A stretch of 64,000 bases of DNA. Origin: Nereocystis luetkeana (lineage: Eukaryota > Sar > Phaeophyceae > Laminariales > Laminariaceae). Shown here one piece after another: positions 11,883 to 24,640 of this stretch; positions within the stretch are counted from its first letter, which is position 1, and every line of letters begins with the position of its first letter. The stretch is taken from positions 6,751,661 through 6,815,660 of the forward strand of contig JARUPZ010000030.1 in the NCBI GenBank assembly GCA_031213475.1, written 5' to 3'. The translations under genes were made by a program, and so were the position numbers. The notes beneath the pieces were generated by a model. The model had not been told where the DNA came from. It made no database searches and saw nothing but the letters and a program-made list of their open reading frames with translations.

Positions 11883-12384
11883 AAGCTCTATTATGAGTCG
11901 CCTGCTGACAGAATACCGGGACAATCGACACGAATCACACGGTGAAGGTATACAGTGCATCCGAAGGCCTTCACTACGTCGCAGCAGCGTAAGCCACCCA
12001 GGCTCTTCATTCTTCCACCATTAGTAAGCAGAACCCCGCTTTTAGTCCTTGGGTATAGCCACCACGCCGACACTGACTGAGTATTAACTCAGCCAAACCC
12101 ACACCTTTCTTTCTGCTTCGGTACCTTTGGGAGCATCCGCGTCCTCACCGCACTCGGTATTGCTGCTAAGTATCGATAGGAACCCTTTGATAGCATTACG
12201 TAGTAATTTCGGGATCAGATCCTAGGCGGCGGCAATCGACGTCTCGCACGATGAGGGGTGTTGCTGCTTCTTCAACAACCCAGCTTTGTCCGCAACATCA
12301 AATACGACTGGGTAGCGACCAGACCATTTTCTTACGAGTAACTCTAACTCTTACCCAAATCTTCAGTAGACACTGAGGGCGTTT

Positions 12385-12495
12385 TCCAACACGAACCTAC
12401 TCGTTGACATTTCTTGTACGCATTCCTCTCTTGTTTCTGCTCGTCATGTGCGTTTTGCACTGCCCATACATTCGTAGTCGGCTTGGAAGCGCGTG
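12385..12495 (+). promoter_or_regulatory. Conserved 5' flank of gene 1
   Basis: The roughly 100 bp upstream of the gene 1 start resemble those upstream of gene 2 (49575-49685). Shared words are CATTTCT(T/C)GTAC, TTGTTTCTGCTCG and CGTTTTGCAC. Shared non-coding sequence just before the start codon suggests the duplicated unit included the 5' UTR and proximal promoter. No TATA box can be assigned with confidence. Confidence 0.45.
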
Positions 12496-15400
12496 ATGGC
12501 TGGTTGGCTCGTATCTCAGGTGGTGATTTTGCTGCTTGCCAGCTGGAGATCAGCCGCTTTGGCGTGCAACTCGCCTCAAATACTCGTGCCGACACAAGTG
12601 AGAGACACGGAAAGTGCTTATCGACTGGCCGAGGCCGTGAACTGCTCGGGAGGGTCGTTCGACGTAGAATGGGTCGGCTCCGTCAGGATGGGAACAGCTA
12701 TCCGCGTGATAGACGGTACTACCCTAAGCGTTACAGGCGCCTCAGACGGATCCTCTCTTATCGACGGTTCCAATGAAACTTCCTTTTTTCACGTGATCGG
12801 CGGTACCCTGCACCTGTCGCAACTTACGATGGCCAACGGCACTGCTGAGTTCGGTGGCTCAATCAATGCGACACACTCCGTTGTGACGACTTCCAGCTGC
12901 ACCTTTGTGGGCAACGAGGCGGGGTTCGGTGGAGCCGTGCATCTGCTTGACTCCACCTTTGAGGCTATGAATACTACATTCGTCGGCAACTTGGCCGCAG
13001 CTGATGGCGGTGCGTTTACATCGATAGACTCGAACGTAACAGTGGGCCAGGGCGGGTGTTTCGAGAACAATGGCGGGTACTTTGGGGGTGCTATTTACTC
13101 GGAGGGTTCTTCGATTCACGTGACCGATTCCGTATCCTTCTTGAGCAATACTGCCTTTGCCGGCGGGGGCGCATTCCTCTGGGCCTCCGAGTTTGAGGCG
13201 GACGACGTAACATATGCTGGCAATAATGCTACAGGCTTTGGAGGTGCAATCTGCGCAGGAAGCTCGAACGTGACGATTGCGGATGGCGCGCGCTTTCTGA
13301 ATAACAGCGCGAAGGAGCAAGGTGGCGCTATTTTGGTATATGAAAATAGTTCTCTACTTCTGTTGGAGGCGGTGGAGTTCGAACGCAATATAGCGAACTT
13401 TGGAGGAGCTTTATTCGTGGAGGTTTCAGTACTCTACATGGATGGGTTTGCTTCCTTCACGAACAACGTTGCGGACGACTCTGGCGGAGCTGTGTATGGG
13501 GTCCTTTCCGACATCACCATCACTGGCAATGTTTTGTGGGAGACAAACAGCGCCCTTTATGGGGCGGGTATGCGGCTGTATCGCTTTTGTACGCTCATAG
13601 TTACCGGTGGTATTGCATTCCTCAACAACAGCGGATTTCAAGGCCCGGGAATGTGGGTATCAGAACGCTCGAACGTGATCATATCCGGACCGTCGATTTT
13701 CGAGTCCAATTTCGCACATCACGATGGTGGCGGGTTGGTTGTCTTCAACTCCACAATGCAGTTCACGAACCGCAGCACTACCAGCTTCTACAACAACAGT
13801 TGTGCGCAAGCCGGGGGGGCAATACTTCTCTACACAGCGGGCGAAATCACTCTCGCAGGCAAGGCGACGTTTGCCAACAACAGTGCCGAGCTAGGGGCGG
13901 GCATTGCGGCTTCGGAAGGCACGTCCGTGACCGTCACCGGCAATGTTGTAATGGCGGGAAATCTTGCGTCGTCGGCGGGCGGGGCTATATATCTCGACGC
14001 GCCACATCAAGTCCTGGTCAATGGCACACGATTTTTTCATAACCAAGCAATGCAAAGTGGAGGGGCCATAGTAGCGTTTTCGGCAGGAACTGGAGATGAA
14101 TATGCAACAATATCGTACTGTGTTTTTGAACACAACAAGGCCAGCGACGCCGGTGGGGCATTGTTCATTGGCGGGGGGTTCGTTTTCATTAACGAATCTC
14201 GGTTCCTCTCCAATATTGCCGGTGAGTAGCAGTAGCGCCTGCTCAAATACCTCTTCAGGATCAACGTGCTCAGGTTTATCACGGTATATGCTTATTCAAC
14301 GCCTGACATAGTAGCCAAAACCACGCCTTTTCGTTCTGGCTGTAAAACATTGTATGTTTTGCCATGCTGGTGGTACATTGGCGCAATGAACCGCATGCGG
14401 CATTGGTTTTGCAGTCCCTAGATAAACGAGGGATTCACACGGCAGTCGTACGGTTGTTCGGCTGACACCTACAGCCCGCCCGTATTCTCAGTTTTTTTTT
14501 CTCACGTCCTCTGCTCTCTGGCTTTATTTTGGTTGAGAAAGCACAATAGTCTGGGGCTGTAGTTCGAGGAGCAGATTTGGTTCTCGTTATTTTGTAGCCA
14601 TGAATAGGGAAACAATACTTTATCTGTTCGGATGCCAAGCTCATCAGCAGACGGAGGTGCAATCTGAGCGTGCGTTCTCCTGAGAGCATCGGGGTGTACA
14701 TCAGCGAGTTCAGTATGTTGGACGCAACTTACTTTCCTTTCCGGGAGCAATTTCGTGTACATCCGAGGCTGACTCACGACCCCTACCCAGTACCCCCATA
14801 ATTACTCCTATAGACCGTAGTTGTCTTGTAAATACCTACGGACTGTACGTACTGTAGCTATATCTATTGTTGGGTGGCGGCGGTTCCCTTCCAGTTTGAT
14901 TCTGCAGCCGAGGTTTCCGTACGGTACGGCGTTCGCAAAAAAAATAATGCCCGCCTTCTTACCAGGCATCTTCAGGCGGCCGCGTGAGCGACCTTGATAA
15001 TTTTGGTGATGAGTAGGGGGCGGTTATAACCCAGGCATGCAACTGGCTCGTATTGATGTACATAACATCGATGCCGCTATTGTTATATTGACTGTCTCAA
15101 GGACAGTACACACCCTTAAATTAGGCAATATCACCAAGAGACACTGCTACACGCTGCTGTCGATGCTTCGGAAAGCGAATATATTGTGCTTGGGATAAAA
15201 GCGAAATTCTACACAAAATAGTGACCGTAAATGGGTTCGTTAGATGGGTGAGACACAACTGGAAACTGCAGTACGGTAAACACAGCATGATACTGTACGT
15301 AAATATGGTGTTTCGCGGTTCGCGGAAGTTGCCGAACCTGACCATGCCCAGTCCCTCATGCGCGGTCACTGTGGTCGGTCGGTGCGCGTACGGCAAAGCA

Positions 15401-18400
15401 GGTCGTGCTGGTGGTGCGGTGCTGGTGTCGGGCATCGTAAAACTTAGCAACTGCATCCTGGTGGACAATGAGGCCCGTCTGGGACCAGCAGTTTACAATG
15501 CGGTGACGGTTACGCTGATATCTACGGACGTTTGCGACAATCAACTCCTTTGTGACGATGGCAGTTTTCTTGACTGGAATTATGTGAGTTATAAAAAAAG
15601 CTGGCGAACAAGTGGGGGAGGGGTCATGCTTGTGCGGATGCTCATGCCGAACGGGCCACGCTGAGTCCCGCTCGTTCCCAGTTGGAAAGGCTTAAAAAAT
15701 TGCTCCTCGCGATTCAAGCTATTTTAGTCCAGGTGGTTTTGGGCAACACGTGCCTGCCAGGGCAGGGACTCCTGTACATCGAAACTACCCTTACCTGGTA
15801 GTTGTTTAAACCTGTCACAGTGCATGAAAAGTCTCCACGGGGGTAACAATACAGACTTTTTCTATCGTAGAGGCAGCATTGTGACGGACGTTCTTCGCGG
15901 CATCCCTAACCCCTACGGTGCGCTTCCCTCAGAAGGAGCGTTGCGTTCACTGTTATAAGATCTAACCCTAACTCCAGCCCTGTGGGCTTCCCTATGTGGG
16001 CTTCTCCAAACAACTGCCGTGCGACCGACCCTCTTTGTGCGCGGATAAACATTCCATGTTCATCACTCCGCCCATAACACCAACGGAAGCGCAGGGCTCT
16101 GCGTACGATGTCGCCTGCGATTCCTGCCCCGTAGAAGGCAACAGCTGCACCATGGCCTACTCGGACATCGTCCAGCTCTGTGAACCTCTCCTTGAGCACA
16201 CCGCTAGCATTGTTCCGCATGGGACGCTGGAGACGCTTGATCTGGAGCCGGGGTACTGGCGAAGCTCAAACACGAGCAGAGACATTCGAGAGTGTTATGA
16301 AGCTGCCGCGTGCATTGGAGGGGTGCTTAATTTGTGCGCACTCGGGTACGAGGGACCCTGTGAGTGCATGAGTTTGCCAGTGTCAGATTCTCAACTAGCT
16401 TTCTATTGGTATATACAACCCTACTGCAGAACTACAGGACGCTAGGAGTCCATGAGGCCAATATCATCTGCACGCGGCTTGCAGTCAGTGGCACGAGCAG
16501 TGTTTACAGTGACCTATCCTCTTTTATGCATTGCGCCATACCGAACCCTGGCCGTTTGTTCTACTGCACTATACCTGCTATGGTACACCCCTGCCTTCCT
16601 GTTGCTCTACGGCATCGCGCCAAATAGACGGTGCTAGTGCTGTGGTTTTGGTGCCTTCTTGCGTGCTGCTGTCCGCGTACGAGTGTTCCTCGGCCTGCTC
16701 TTGATACATGGTTAACTCTGCCCCTCCAGTGGTTACGCTTTGCAGATACACCGCAGCGATTTGCCGCACAAAGCAAATTCGTACCTGGTACAGTCGTAGC
16801 AATCGCTTGAAGCGCTAGGCACTTGTACGATTTAAGGGAGTAGGTTTAGGTGCTATGTTGGGAGTGTATCACCCGCCGGGAGGTTTTCCTCAGCCTTTGG
16901 TACGCGCTTTGCTCTGCCCCCCCCAACGGTAATCCTTTACAGCTGCACCACAGCTTTTGGGCTGAACAGCAGCTGCTCGTACCTGGTACAGTCGCAGCGA
17001 TCACTTCGAGCGTTTCGATATTAGCGGGGTACCTGGTAAATTGATATTGCAGTTTAAACGAAATACGTGGTCAGCGTGTCGAGCGTCAGACGCGACATAG
17101 TGGGGTTAGTGTTTCCCAGATCGAAGCTGTGTCGCGTCTGGTGTGCCTTGTGCTTAGGCGACTTTGGCTTCAACCAAGAGAGACGGGCCTGCACTCGGCC
17201 ATTGATGGCAAGATACCAACGTCAATGAAAACGAGGTTCATACAGTTGTACGGTAAGCTAGACCCCCACCAGGGCGAAACCTTGGACTCAGCAATTCGCT
17301 ACTGGTAGTGTTATACTCCATCTTTTGCTGTGACTGACGGTTCTGAAACTCTTTGCTATTGATATATCTATGACAACGTCAGCAACATATGAAGATACCG
17401 CACATTAAATTTTCCTCTCCTTCGCACCGCTCGTTGCGTATTCCTGCTTTGATCCAAGTTTGTGCTGTGTGCGCGGAAGGGCACACGCCTGGACTAGGGT
17501 TTACCTGTGTCAAATGCAGCGGGGTGCGTCGAAACATGACAATAGGTCTGGGGGCTGTTCTCCTGGGCGCGGCTGTCGTCATGGTGGCTGTCAGCCTTAA
17601 TTTCCTCGGGTCTTCAGCTTCCGGAACGCCGAAAAGGCTGCATGCCTCTTGCGAACGGTTTCGCAGGGTTATATCTCGTTTGAGAAGTACCAAGGCAACC
17701 CAGGCTCTCAAAATCGTCATCGTTTCATGGCAAATCGTCACACAGGCAAGTTGCTCATATTCCACGATTCCAACCAGCAGACAACTTCTCGCCCGAGTAC
17801 CAATCGGTTTAGCGAAACGCCGATCCACGAACGTGGGCGCGGGCGCCTATCTCCTCCAGTAGCGTCTAGCTTGGAATACGGTATCCAGGAGATTCCGTGT
17901 GATCGCTGGTGATGAACACGCTTGATGACCATGGTATCATCGGCGATCGACCCTATTGAGATCCCCGCTGGTCCGCAAGCGCCTGAAATAGTCACTTTGA
18001 TATATCAGGTCGGATATTTATTGTTTAGTCGCAAAATGAACCCGCCCGTCCCCTCAGTATGAGTGCCTGTTCTTCCATGTATTGGTCACGGAGGTAAATC
18101 GAACACCCGCAAACCGTGCGCCCACCCTCCTCATGCAATCCGATGCTTTCTCGTCCCGGTGCAGTTCGCGACCGTCGCGAGTATCACATACCCCGAAGTG
18201 TACTCGGCTTTCCTCAGGTATGTCGACATATTCAACCTCAACATCACCTGGATACTATCGGCGGGGTGCTTGATTAAAAGCAACTTTTATCACAGCCTCC
18301 TCGTGTCGACCATGGGAACCTTGGCGATTGCGGGCTTCGTGCTGGGTTCGCACGCGGTCAGCCGTCGCAGATGTCCTGCACACGACAGAGAAGCACGCGC

Positions 18401-19241
18401 CAAAATCGATCAGCGCCATGCGTCAGTCTTGTTTTGGATTTCATTGCTGGTCTATGCTACCGTGTCTTCAACTATTTTCCACACGTTTGCCTGCGACGAT
18501 CTCGACAACGGGAGCTCCTTCCTCCGTTCTGACCATAGTTTAGAGTGCTACACCACCACCCACAAGATTTTCATGGTTTACGCCGGCGTAATGGTCGCGG
18601 TATTTCCGCTTGGAATCCCTTTATGCTACGGGTTTGTTCTGTACCGGAATCGAGCTTCTCTGAAGGTTGGGGTTGGCCTCGGGGCCGGCACAGCCAATGT
18701 AGCGAGTTTCAGAGAACTGTGGGAGCCCTACCGATCGCAGGTGTACTTTTACGAGGTGGTGGAATGTTTGCGCCGCATCTTGCTTTCCGGAGTTGTTGTT
18801 TTTATTTTTCCCAACACGGCTGGACAAGTCGCTACGAGCCTCTTGTTAGCAATATTTACGGCCGCTGTGTTCATGGCCCTGGACCCCTACGTTAGCCGCT
18901 GGCATACATGGCTGGCAAGAATTAGCCACGCGGTTGTTATTTTGAGCCTGTATGTGGCGTTGTTACAAAAGGTTGACGATATGAATGACGACACGTCAAG
19001 TCAGCACGTGTTCTCATGTGTTCTTGTAGCGACAAACTGCGGTTTAATTCTGGCCGTCGGAGTTGAGGCCTATGGCATGTTTTCGGTTGCCGTTTCAGAA
19101 ATACGCAAGCCTACAGGACATATCTCTCCCAATAACAATGGGACCTTTAGGTTAAGTTCGAGTGAATCTTTTGGGCGAGTTGTACCATTGACAGAATCGC
19201 CGCCCAACAACGAAGTGTGCATGGAACTGGAAATGGGATAG
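12496..19241 (+). CDS. Gene 1: Pmp-repeat surface protein with multi-pass membrane domain (5 exons)
   Basis: The model is join(12496..14221, 15402..15583, 16095..16359, 17459..17745, 18165..19241), 1178 aa. The start is the ATG at 12496, because it opens a signal peptide (residues 1-23, ending AALA before Cys) and the paralogue starts at the matching place. Residues about 90-610 carry at least a dozen GGA(I/V/L) and FxxN repeats (FVGN, FLNN, FESN, FANN) with many N-glycosylation sequons; in chlamydial polymorphic membrane proteins such repeats form a beta helix. Residues about 637-745 are Cys-rich (CDSCP, CAVCAEGH). About nine hydrophobic segments follow from residue 750, with the conserved words LWEPYR and DPYVSRWH, then a Ser/Asn-rich tail. 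The last part resembles the TRP/polycystin-like multi-pass region of protist surface proteins, by pattern only. Exon junctions have phases 1, 0, 1, 0; the last donor is GC. It is probably an extracellular adhesin, receptor or channel at the plasma membrane. Function is inferred; the structure is well supported by the paralogue. Confidence 0.85.
14222..15401 (+). other. Gene 1 intron 1 (phase 1)
   Basis: Starts GTGAGT directly after the codon-splitting G and ends GCAAAGCAG. It is 1180 bp against 1346 bp in gene 2. The donor side is conserved between paralogues (GTGAGTAGCAG), while the interior is not. No open frame inside is shared by both genes, so an extra exon is unlikely. Confidence 0.7.
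16360..17458 (+). other. Gene 1 intron 3 with an internal duplication
   Basis: 1099 bp, GTGAGT to CAAG, phase 1. It holds two diverged copies of a module of about 100 bp, at 16713-16814 and 16911-17012 (offset 198 bp), both ending GTACCTGGTACAGTCG(T/C)AGC. Gene 2's intron 3 is only 619 bp and lacks this pair, so the duplication arose after the genes separated. Confidence 0.65.
17746..18164 (+). other. Gene 1 intron 4 with GC donor
   Basis: The exon ends CAG and the intron starts GCAAGT and ends CGGTGCAG. Reading straight through the GC would append an unrelated tail, whereas splicing joins IVTQ to FATVASITYPEVY in frame and matches gene 2. 419 bp here, 1858 bp in gene 2. Confidence 0.75.
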
Positions 19242-20440
19242 TTTAAACTGTGGCAGGGAGTTGTTTACAAAAATATGCAGTACCTGGTATGCGTTTGGGA
19301 TTTAAGATGGTCGGTGTTAGGTGTTCACCCGTAGGAACAATAGGGGTCGTAATCTCATTCATATGGATCCCGGCAATACACACATGGTGTACGGTACTAC
19401 AGTACCTGGTGCCGGTATACGACAAATAAAATACATTTTACTACGGTTCGGTAATGCGTAGCAGTAAACCAGCATCATAATTACAATCGTTTACCACGCG
19501 GGTGGGCGACCTTAAACGTGTGATGGAGCGTAGCGGTAGCCCACGTGTTCGGGTCGAGTTTGAAGGTGTCCTCGAGAAACGATGAGTGCCCTCCGTGTTG
19601 ATCACGGTTGCGACGGCTTTATGTTAGGAGCGCTAGGAGAATCCAGGAACATATTAGTATTGTGTGGTGGTGTTGTCATTGCAAGCAAGCGCGTGAGAGA
19701 GCGCAGCGTGTATTATTGCATGCAAGTGCAGTATTATAGTGGGAGACAAGGTACTGTCGCTGCAAGAGCTAAACGTAGAATATAGATAACGGGGTAATTA
19801 CAGTAGTTTGGTTTCACAATGTATTGTGCAGAACATCGGGAAACGGTATCCCAGGCGAAGCGCATTATCGTATCGGAATTTTCGTTGCTGGTTTTACACT
19901 AACAACCGCTCACTGTTACACTTTGCACTAGTGGGTCAATTTTTGCTCATGCTTGTAGTGGGAACAACGGGTTTTAAATATTCTAAGGTATGACTGAGCA
20001 CGTAAAATAGCAATGGTCCTGTTCTTCGACGAACTCGTAATTTATTGTTGGTTTTAGCTTTTATACTAGTCTCCGGTTGCCCTGCCGGTGTACTTCGCAG
20101 TAGTTGGTTCTCTTCGAGATCTTTAGAAGGTGAAGACCGCCCATCCAAGGACGGGTGAAGATATGTCGGGCTTGTGCTTGAGAGTAATACCAAGCGAAAA
20201 GGGTATATTTTAAAGAGATACCGCGGACTGTGCAGCAGCGTGATCAACTCCTGAGATTGGTCTCACCCGCTGTCTTGAGTGCGTTGACAGAGATCGGAGC
20301 CCGTGCCCGCTACTTCTTCGAAGCATCAGATGGCCTCCGACATCCAGTTTTCCAGCTTTAGATCAGGCAACAAAGTTTGGCTAATGATGCTCCAAGCGCG
20401 CTGCGGGCGATACATATCCACAATAGGCGGACATGTGACC
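19242..20440. other. 3' flank of gene 1
   Basis: Contains two TACCTGG-type words (19281, 19403) and the module GATGGAGCGTAGCGGTAGCC (about 19522), which recurs in the third copy's flank (about 35110) and in gene 2's flank (about 57770). The duplicated block therefore extends several hundred bp past the stop codon. No other gene is visible. Confidence 0.5.
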
Positions 20441-21260
20441 GGTGGTCATATCGTTTGATAGGTGGACAGAGGGTTTGACTTTGGTGTTTGCTTTATAAAT
20501 GGCGTTGAGAAGACGCCGAGCTCGCATGCTGTGTCGTCAGGAATTGCCACACATAACGGAGGACGTCCCTCGCCGGAGACACTCCTCGTGTTTACTAAAG
20601 GGTGCCTCGGGATCTTCTTGACAACCAGATCCTCGCCTACACAGGCCGAGTCTCCGCGTGCCGCTGGTCCGGACAACCGTGACGCCCCTTTCCTCCTGAC
20701 CTTTCCACGAAGCGTATGGTAGCTTCTCAGTAAATCCTGGCGCCTTGGCGGTCAGCAGAATCTGGCAGTCGTGAGCTCTCTGTACAGACATCAGGTTTCC
20801 AACATTGTTGCAAGGTTATTTTCCTTAGGGTGAGTGTCACTACGAAGTTTGCACGGACACCATGTCTCCCCCATGATTTCTTGGCTTGAGTGGGACTTCG
20901 TCCTTTTTAAATGTGCCAGGCAGCGGATGAGCGGTAATACACTATGCATTCGTACTGCGGTCGATAGTCGATGGAGGTTGGAAGCCTTAAGAACGGTGAT
21001 GGGCAGCCTGAAACTGCTTCTTAAGCGCGTTGTGAAAAATGAGGAGATAGATCATGAAGGTGGCAGTTACCTGGAGCAATGGGGACCAGTAGAGGGAGCA
21101 CATAGGAGGAGGAGGAGCAGGAGTAGTCAAGGTCCAACACACCTCAGAAGAGTTACCCTCAAACCGCCATTGACAGTTGTCCCGCATTTACTCACGAGAT
21201 ATGACCGCCAGCCAACGACCGATTCTACAGAACCATACTGTCGGTGAGCAGAGCTATGGC
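20440..21260. other. GC-richer stretch with competing frames
   Basis: Open frames of 60-140 codons overlap on both strands: 20462-20722 (+), 20446-20676 (-), 20537-20791 (-) and 20834-21247 (+). None has a recognisable domain. Part of it (about 21050-21260) aligns loosely with 37240-37450 through words such as AGTCAAGGTCCAACACA and GTTGTCCCGCA, which points to a shared decayed element and not to a host gene. Confidence 0.3.
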
Positions 21261-21269
21261 GATCACGAC

Positions 21270-23900
21270 CGCCGAAGAAGCGGATCTAAGCCTTGAGTTG
21301 CTCCTCCGGGTTGCGCGAGATGTGTGCTTGGCTTAGGCTTGGTGTTTTCGACTTAGCATTGCGGTCGCCAGCGTCCGACGTTACCCCCTGCTTACTACCA
21401 TTCATAGTAATTATCTTCCTGCGCACTAAATAAAACAAGCGAGATCTCCTGCTGCTTTGTCCCGCAAGCCAGAGAGCCCCTAACACATTGGAGGGAAGCA
21501 AAATGGGCATAGGCGTGAAGCATCTCGTAAACACCAGTTGTAATATATATATCTATTTGGCAGAGTCCCACTTCAACACCAGCAGACGGAGAAGGTACGC
21601 ACAGAGGTCTCATCAAAGCCCCCCAGCCATATCAAATATCACAACCCTCACTCCTCTATCACTCTATCCAGTCCACATCAAGCTATACAAGTGCAAGGCA
21701 TCAAGCCAGAGAATACGTGTATATCCAATATTTCCAGGATATTCAAGACAACGCCGCCGTAACTAGGGCGCTTCTAGGTAACCAAACAAATATAGGCATC
21801 GTGAAATAGGACCGAAAGAAGTATACCGCAAGATTGCATCTATCATTGCCGTATTCGCTTGCATCTCAACCCCCGCCAAGCCTCAAAAGGTCGGAAATCA
21901 TCAGAGGTACTGCGCACATTTCGAATCATCAACCCGAAAACCCTAAACAAATCTAGTAATATGTTATACTGAATAAAATCAAAAGTACAATCCTCCCCCA
22001 TTGAAAAAGCGGTCCTGCGTACAGTCACTTTTATCGACTTTTCAAATAAACCGTGTCTATCTGTGCGGCATGCACATGACGAATAATTGAAACTCCAACC
22101 CTCACAATCGAATAAACATACCATACGAGGAGCATATCCATTACAATGTGCTCACCGGGAAGCCCCGTGTTTTTCACGTCAACGCCCCACGGGGCATACT
22201 AGAACCCCAAAGGAATACCTCATGACACGTCATACTTCCCTATGCGCATATTACGTACCAAATGTCATTCGTGCAAACATCTACCAGAGCCATTCATCGT
22301 TCTAGCGCGACGCACTTTTGCATCCTCTGAAAACATATAACAGCTGATCTTCCAGTTCTAGAATTTCCATTGCGGTGATAGCGAGAATCGATTTTACTTT
22401 TTGTTGAGTTTGTTAAGACTTGTATTCCCCTCACAGTAAAACACTAACCTAGAATATGTTCATTGGTGATAGGTACCGATTCACGAAACATTTTACTCTA
22501 AATCAGCCTTAACCCTTATTGGACTGCAGCTACGGTTAGGGGGCATTCCACTCAATTTCTACGTAGGTTGCCCCCACAACGAGACTGCAGTCCTCAAAGG
22601 ATGACCGGGCGTCTAAAACAGAGCATAAAACTAAGAATGGTATTCAGAAACGAGGAGCTTCACCCAAACGCCCCGATTTTCTTGGTTCTTCGATATCTCG
22701 AGACCGCCAACGCCGCGCGCTCATATGCAAACTCTTTCCATTTTTCCGAAACAATTTGTTTGTCCCACAAGCTATAATGACACCCCAGTACTGTATCACG
22801 CCAGGGTATACTGTTGTAGAACCTGGGGCTACGTAATATCTTGTCGCGTATATTCTGCGATATTTCAACTTCTACCTCGTACGAGTAACGGTCGATCGTA
22901 AGCTACCAAATCACCGCCAAAATGACAATATATATATTCTCCAACAACAACAAATGTATGAGCTAACTGTTCGGTTTAGAGAGATACTACCCTTCGTGTA
23001 TGCTGGTCTCCCGCCTGTGTTCGTCCAGGTGGAGGGTCCTCCTTCCATACATCCGTAAATACCGGCGATGGCATGGTACAATATCCTATTTAACCGACCA
23101 GTAGCAATTGCTCACTCGACACAGAAAATCACCCCCACTTGGTACTGATTGCGATCTGTCGTAATTCCAAAACATGCGCAACAACGGCCATCCTTTCTTA
23201 ACGATGTATAGGATACGCTATCACACAATTGCGAAAACAATACCCCAGGAGTCAATCGTCGACAAAGGGATGCGCCTCTGCCCCCCGCTTACAAAATATT
23301 GCATGCGTCGTTCTATAGCTTCGGAAAATGGAGCGCTACTTTTCACAATTCTAGTGGCTGGACGTTATTGGTGTAGACGCCAGTGGCCGTCAGATGTTCG
23401 TTGGTCATGTGCCTCGGCTTAACACTTGAGGTTCAACTTGATCTTGTGCTTGGGAGGATATGCAGCCTCCTTCCCCTTAAAACCGACTGCCATTATCGGC
23501 TCCGCCTGAACCGTTAACTATGCAACCAGTGTCTGCGTCAAGGGCCCGATGCTGCTGGGCACTCCGTTCAGGAAGAAAAGGAGGCCTGGAAGGGATATGC
23601 AACCGTACACGAAGGCAGTGGCGGTCGGAAGGGACGCTTGGTTTTGCCGCGGTGAATCATCAGATCCTGCCGCACGGCTCATCCACGGTTGTCCTTCCGT
23701 TATCGTGAGCGTGGGGTCCTCCTTCCAGTGACGGTTGGTTTTCGTGTCAGGCTTGGCTCGTGAGGCTGGAATAAAACGTAGCCCAAATGAAGCTGACGTG
23801 ACATCTGGTGAAGCAAATTATGTCGGTCCAGCAACCCCGGTTGGGGATTCTCCGAGGGCCCCAAAAAGGATTTTCCCGCCATCGCAGGCAATGATACTCG
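21270..23900. other. Intergenic, AT-richer, no gene recognised
   Basis: Only short, inconsistent open frames occur. The one repeat I can name is MITE-B copy 1 (22509-22604). No splice-linked exons, RNA genes or membrane or signal sequences could be supported. Confidence 0.4.
22509..22604. mobile_element. MITE-B copy 1
   Basis: About 96 bp, starting TTAACCCTTATTGGACTGCAG and ending CTGCAGTCCTCAAAGGATGA, so the ends are imperfect inverted repeats. The inner arms GGGGGCA and TGCCCCC also pair. Related copies lie at 30120 and 62873. TTAA followed by CCC is the form of piggyBac-type ends, which suggests a non-autonomous derivative. Confidence 0.6.
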
Positions 23901-23929
23901 TTGGCCTCAAGCAACGACGCTCAGACGAT

Positions 23930-24440
23930 CCCAGCTCCGGCGATGCCAGGATCTAATACGCCGGCGATCCGCGGTGCTGAAACTCCGGTGATCTAATTGC
24001 TGATGCTCCGATTGTCCCAGATGTTGATGCGCCGGCGATCCCAGATACTGATGCGCTGATGACGACGATCCAACAACCTCAGGCGATACTATTTCGAAGA
24101 GTGGCGCCATCGCGGTACTTGCTGAAAGTTTCGGTCACTAAATCTTCTCCTCCAAACCCGAAATGTGCCTCTATTGGTGTATGATAATTCTACACCCCTG
24201 ACGGAGGGTTTCGACCCCGATACTCCCCATTTGGGTGGACTGTTGAAGGTGTCCTCGAGGTTTGGATTGGGTGTCGTACTGGCGGTCATGTGATGTAATG
24301 TGTCCAGCGTAATTTCGGGCGAAGTAGCAGGTGTGACTCCTGATGATACACGCCAGCCTCTGGTGGCGCTGTTGCAGCCCCTCACTATGGCGTTCCAGCC
24401 CCTGAAAGTATTATCCACCCTTGATGGTGACGCCATTGCT
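23930..24440 (+). repeat. Decayed Pro/Asp-rich coding repeat, copy 1
   Basis: A degenerate run of GATGCGCCGGCGATCCCAGA-like units (about 27-30 bp) encodes Asp-Ala-Pro-Ile-Pro-Asp-type peptide repeats, followed by a unique part (TTGGGTGGACTGT, GGTGTCCTCGAGG, CCAGCCTCTGGTGG). The whole aligns with 26660-27150. Stops and frameshifts interrupt both. It is likely a fragment of a mobile-element protein with an acidic low-complexity linker. Confidence 0.5.
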
Positions 24441-24640
24441 GCTGACGATGACGTGTTCAACCTATGCTTTTCTTCAAACATGACTCCAATGTGCGCACGG
24501 AGGAGCTTCATCTCAGCGGCTGCGACCTCCTTCGGCGTATCGTTGCCCTTGCTCATGCATCTGGCCTTGGTCAAAGGCTTCTGCCCATCCCAGTCGGATA
24601 CCCCCTTTAGCTTTATTCGTGCTGCTGCTCATTTGATTAG
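24440..24640 (-). pseudogene. Possible decayed exon on the minus strand
   Basis: A stop-free minus-strand stretch encodes a Lys/Glu/Ala-rich helical peptide containing TPKEVAAAEMKLLRAHIG and FEEKHRLN. The composition is protein-like and unlike neighbouring noise. It abuts the Pro/Asp repeat, so both may come from the same element read in opposite directions. I do not recognise the family. The competing plus frame (24300-24761) is hydrophobic and looks like its antisense shadow. Confidence 0.3.

Larger units (their letters stand above)
7190..12380. other. Long intergenic region with isolated uncertain frames
   Basis: No gene is firmly supported. The longer frames are 7375-7878 (+, 167 aa), 8345-8887 (-, 180 aa), 9755-10045 (-, 96 aa) and 10378-10665 (+, 95 aa). 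None shows a recognisable domain, and a handful of this length is expected by chance in 64 kb. Other contents are a telomere-like repeat (8177), a G-run (8968), TA/CA microsatellites (about 11230-11280) and a tRNA-like stretch (about 11810-11880). Confidence 0.4.

Noticed and set aside
12414-12776. Alternative start frame overlapping gene 1
   Set aside because: It is out of frame with the repeats, and the paralogue supports the start at 12496.
15221-15401. Reading exon 2 of gene 1 back to the upstream ATG at 15221
   Set aside because: Similarity to gene 2 begins only after the acceptor at 15401; the upstream part is not conserved and the phase-1 junction explains the frame.
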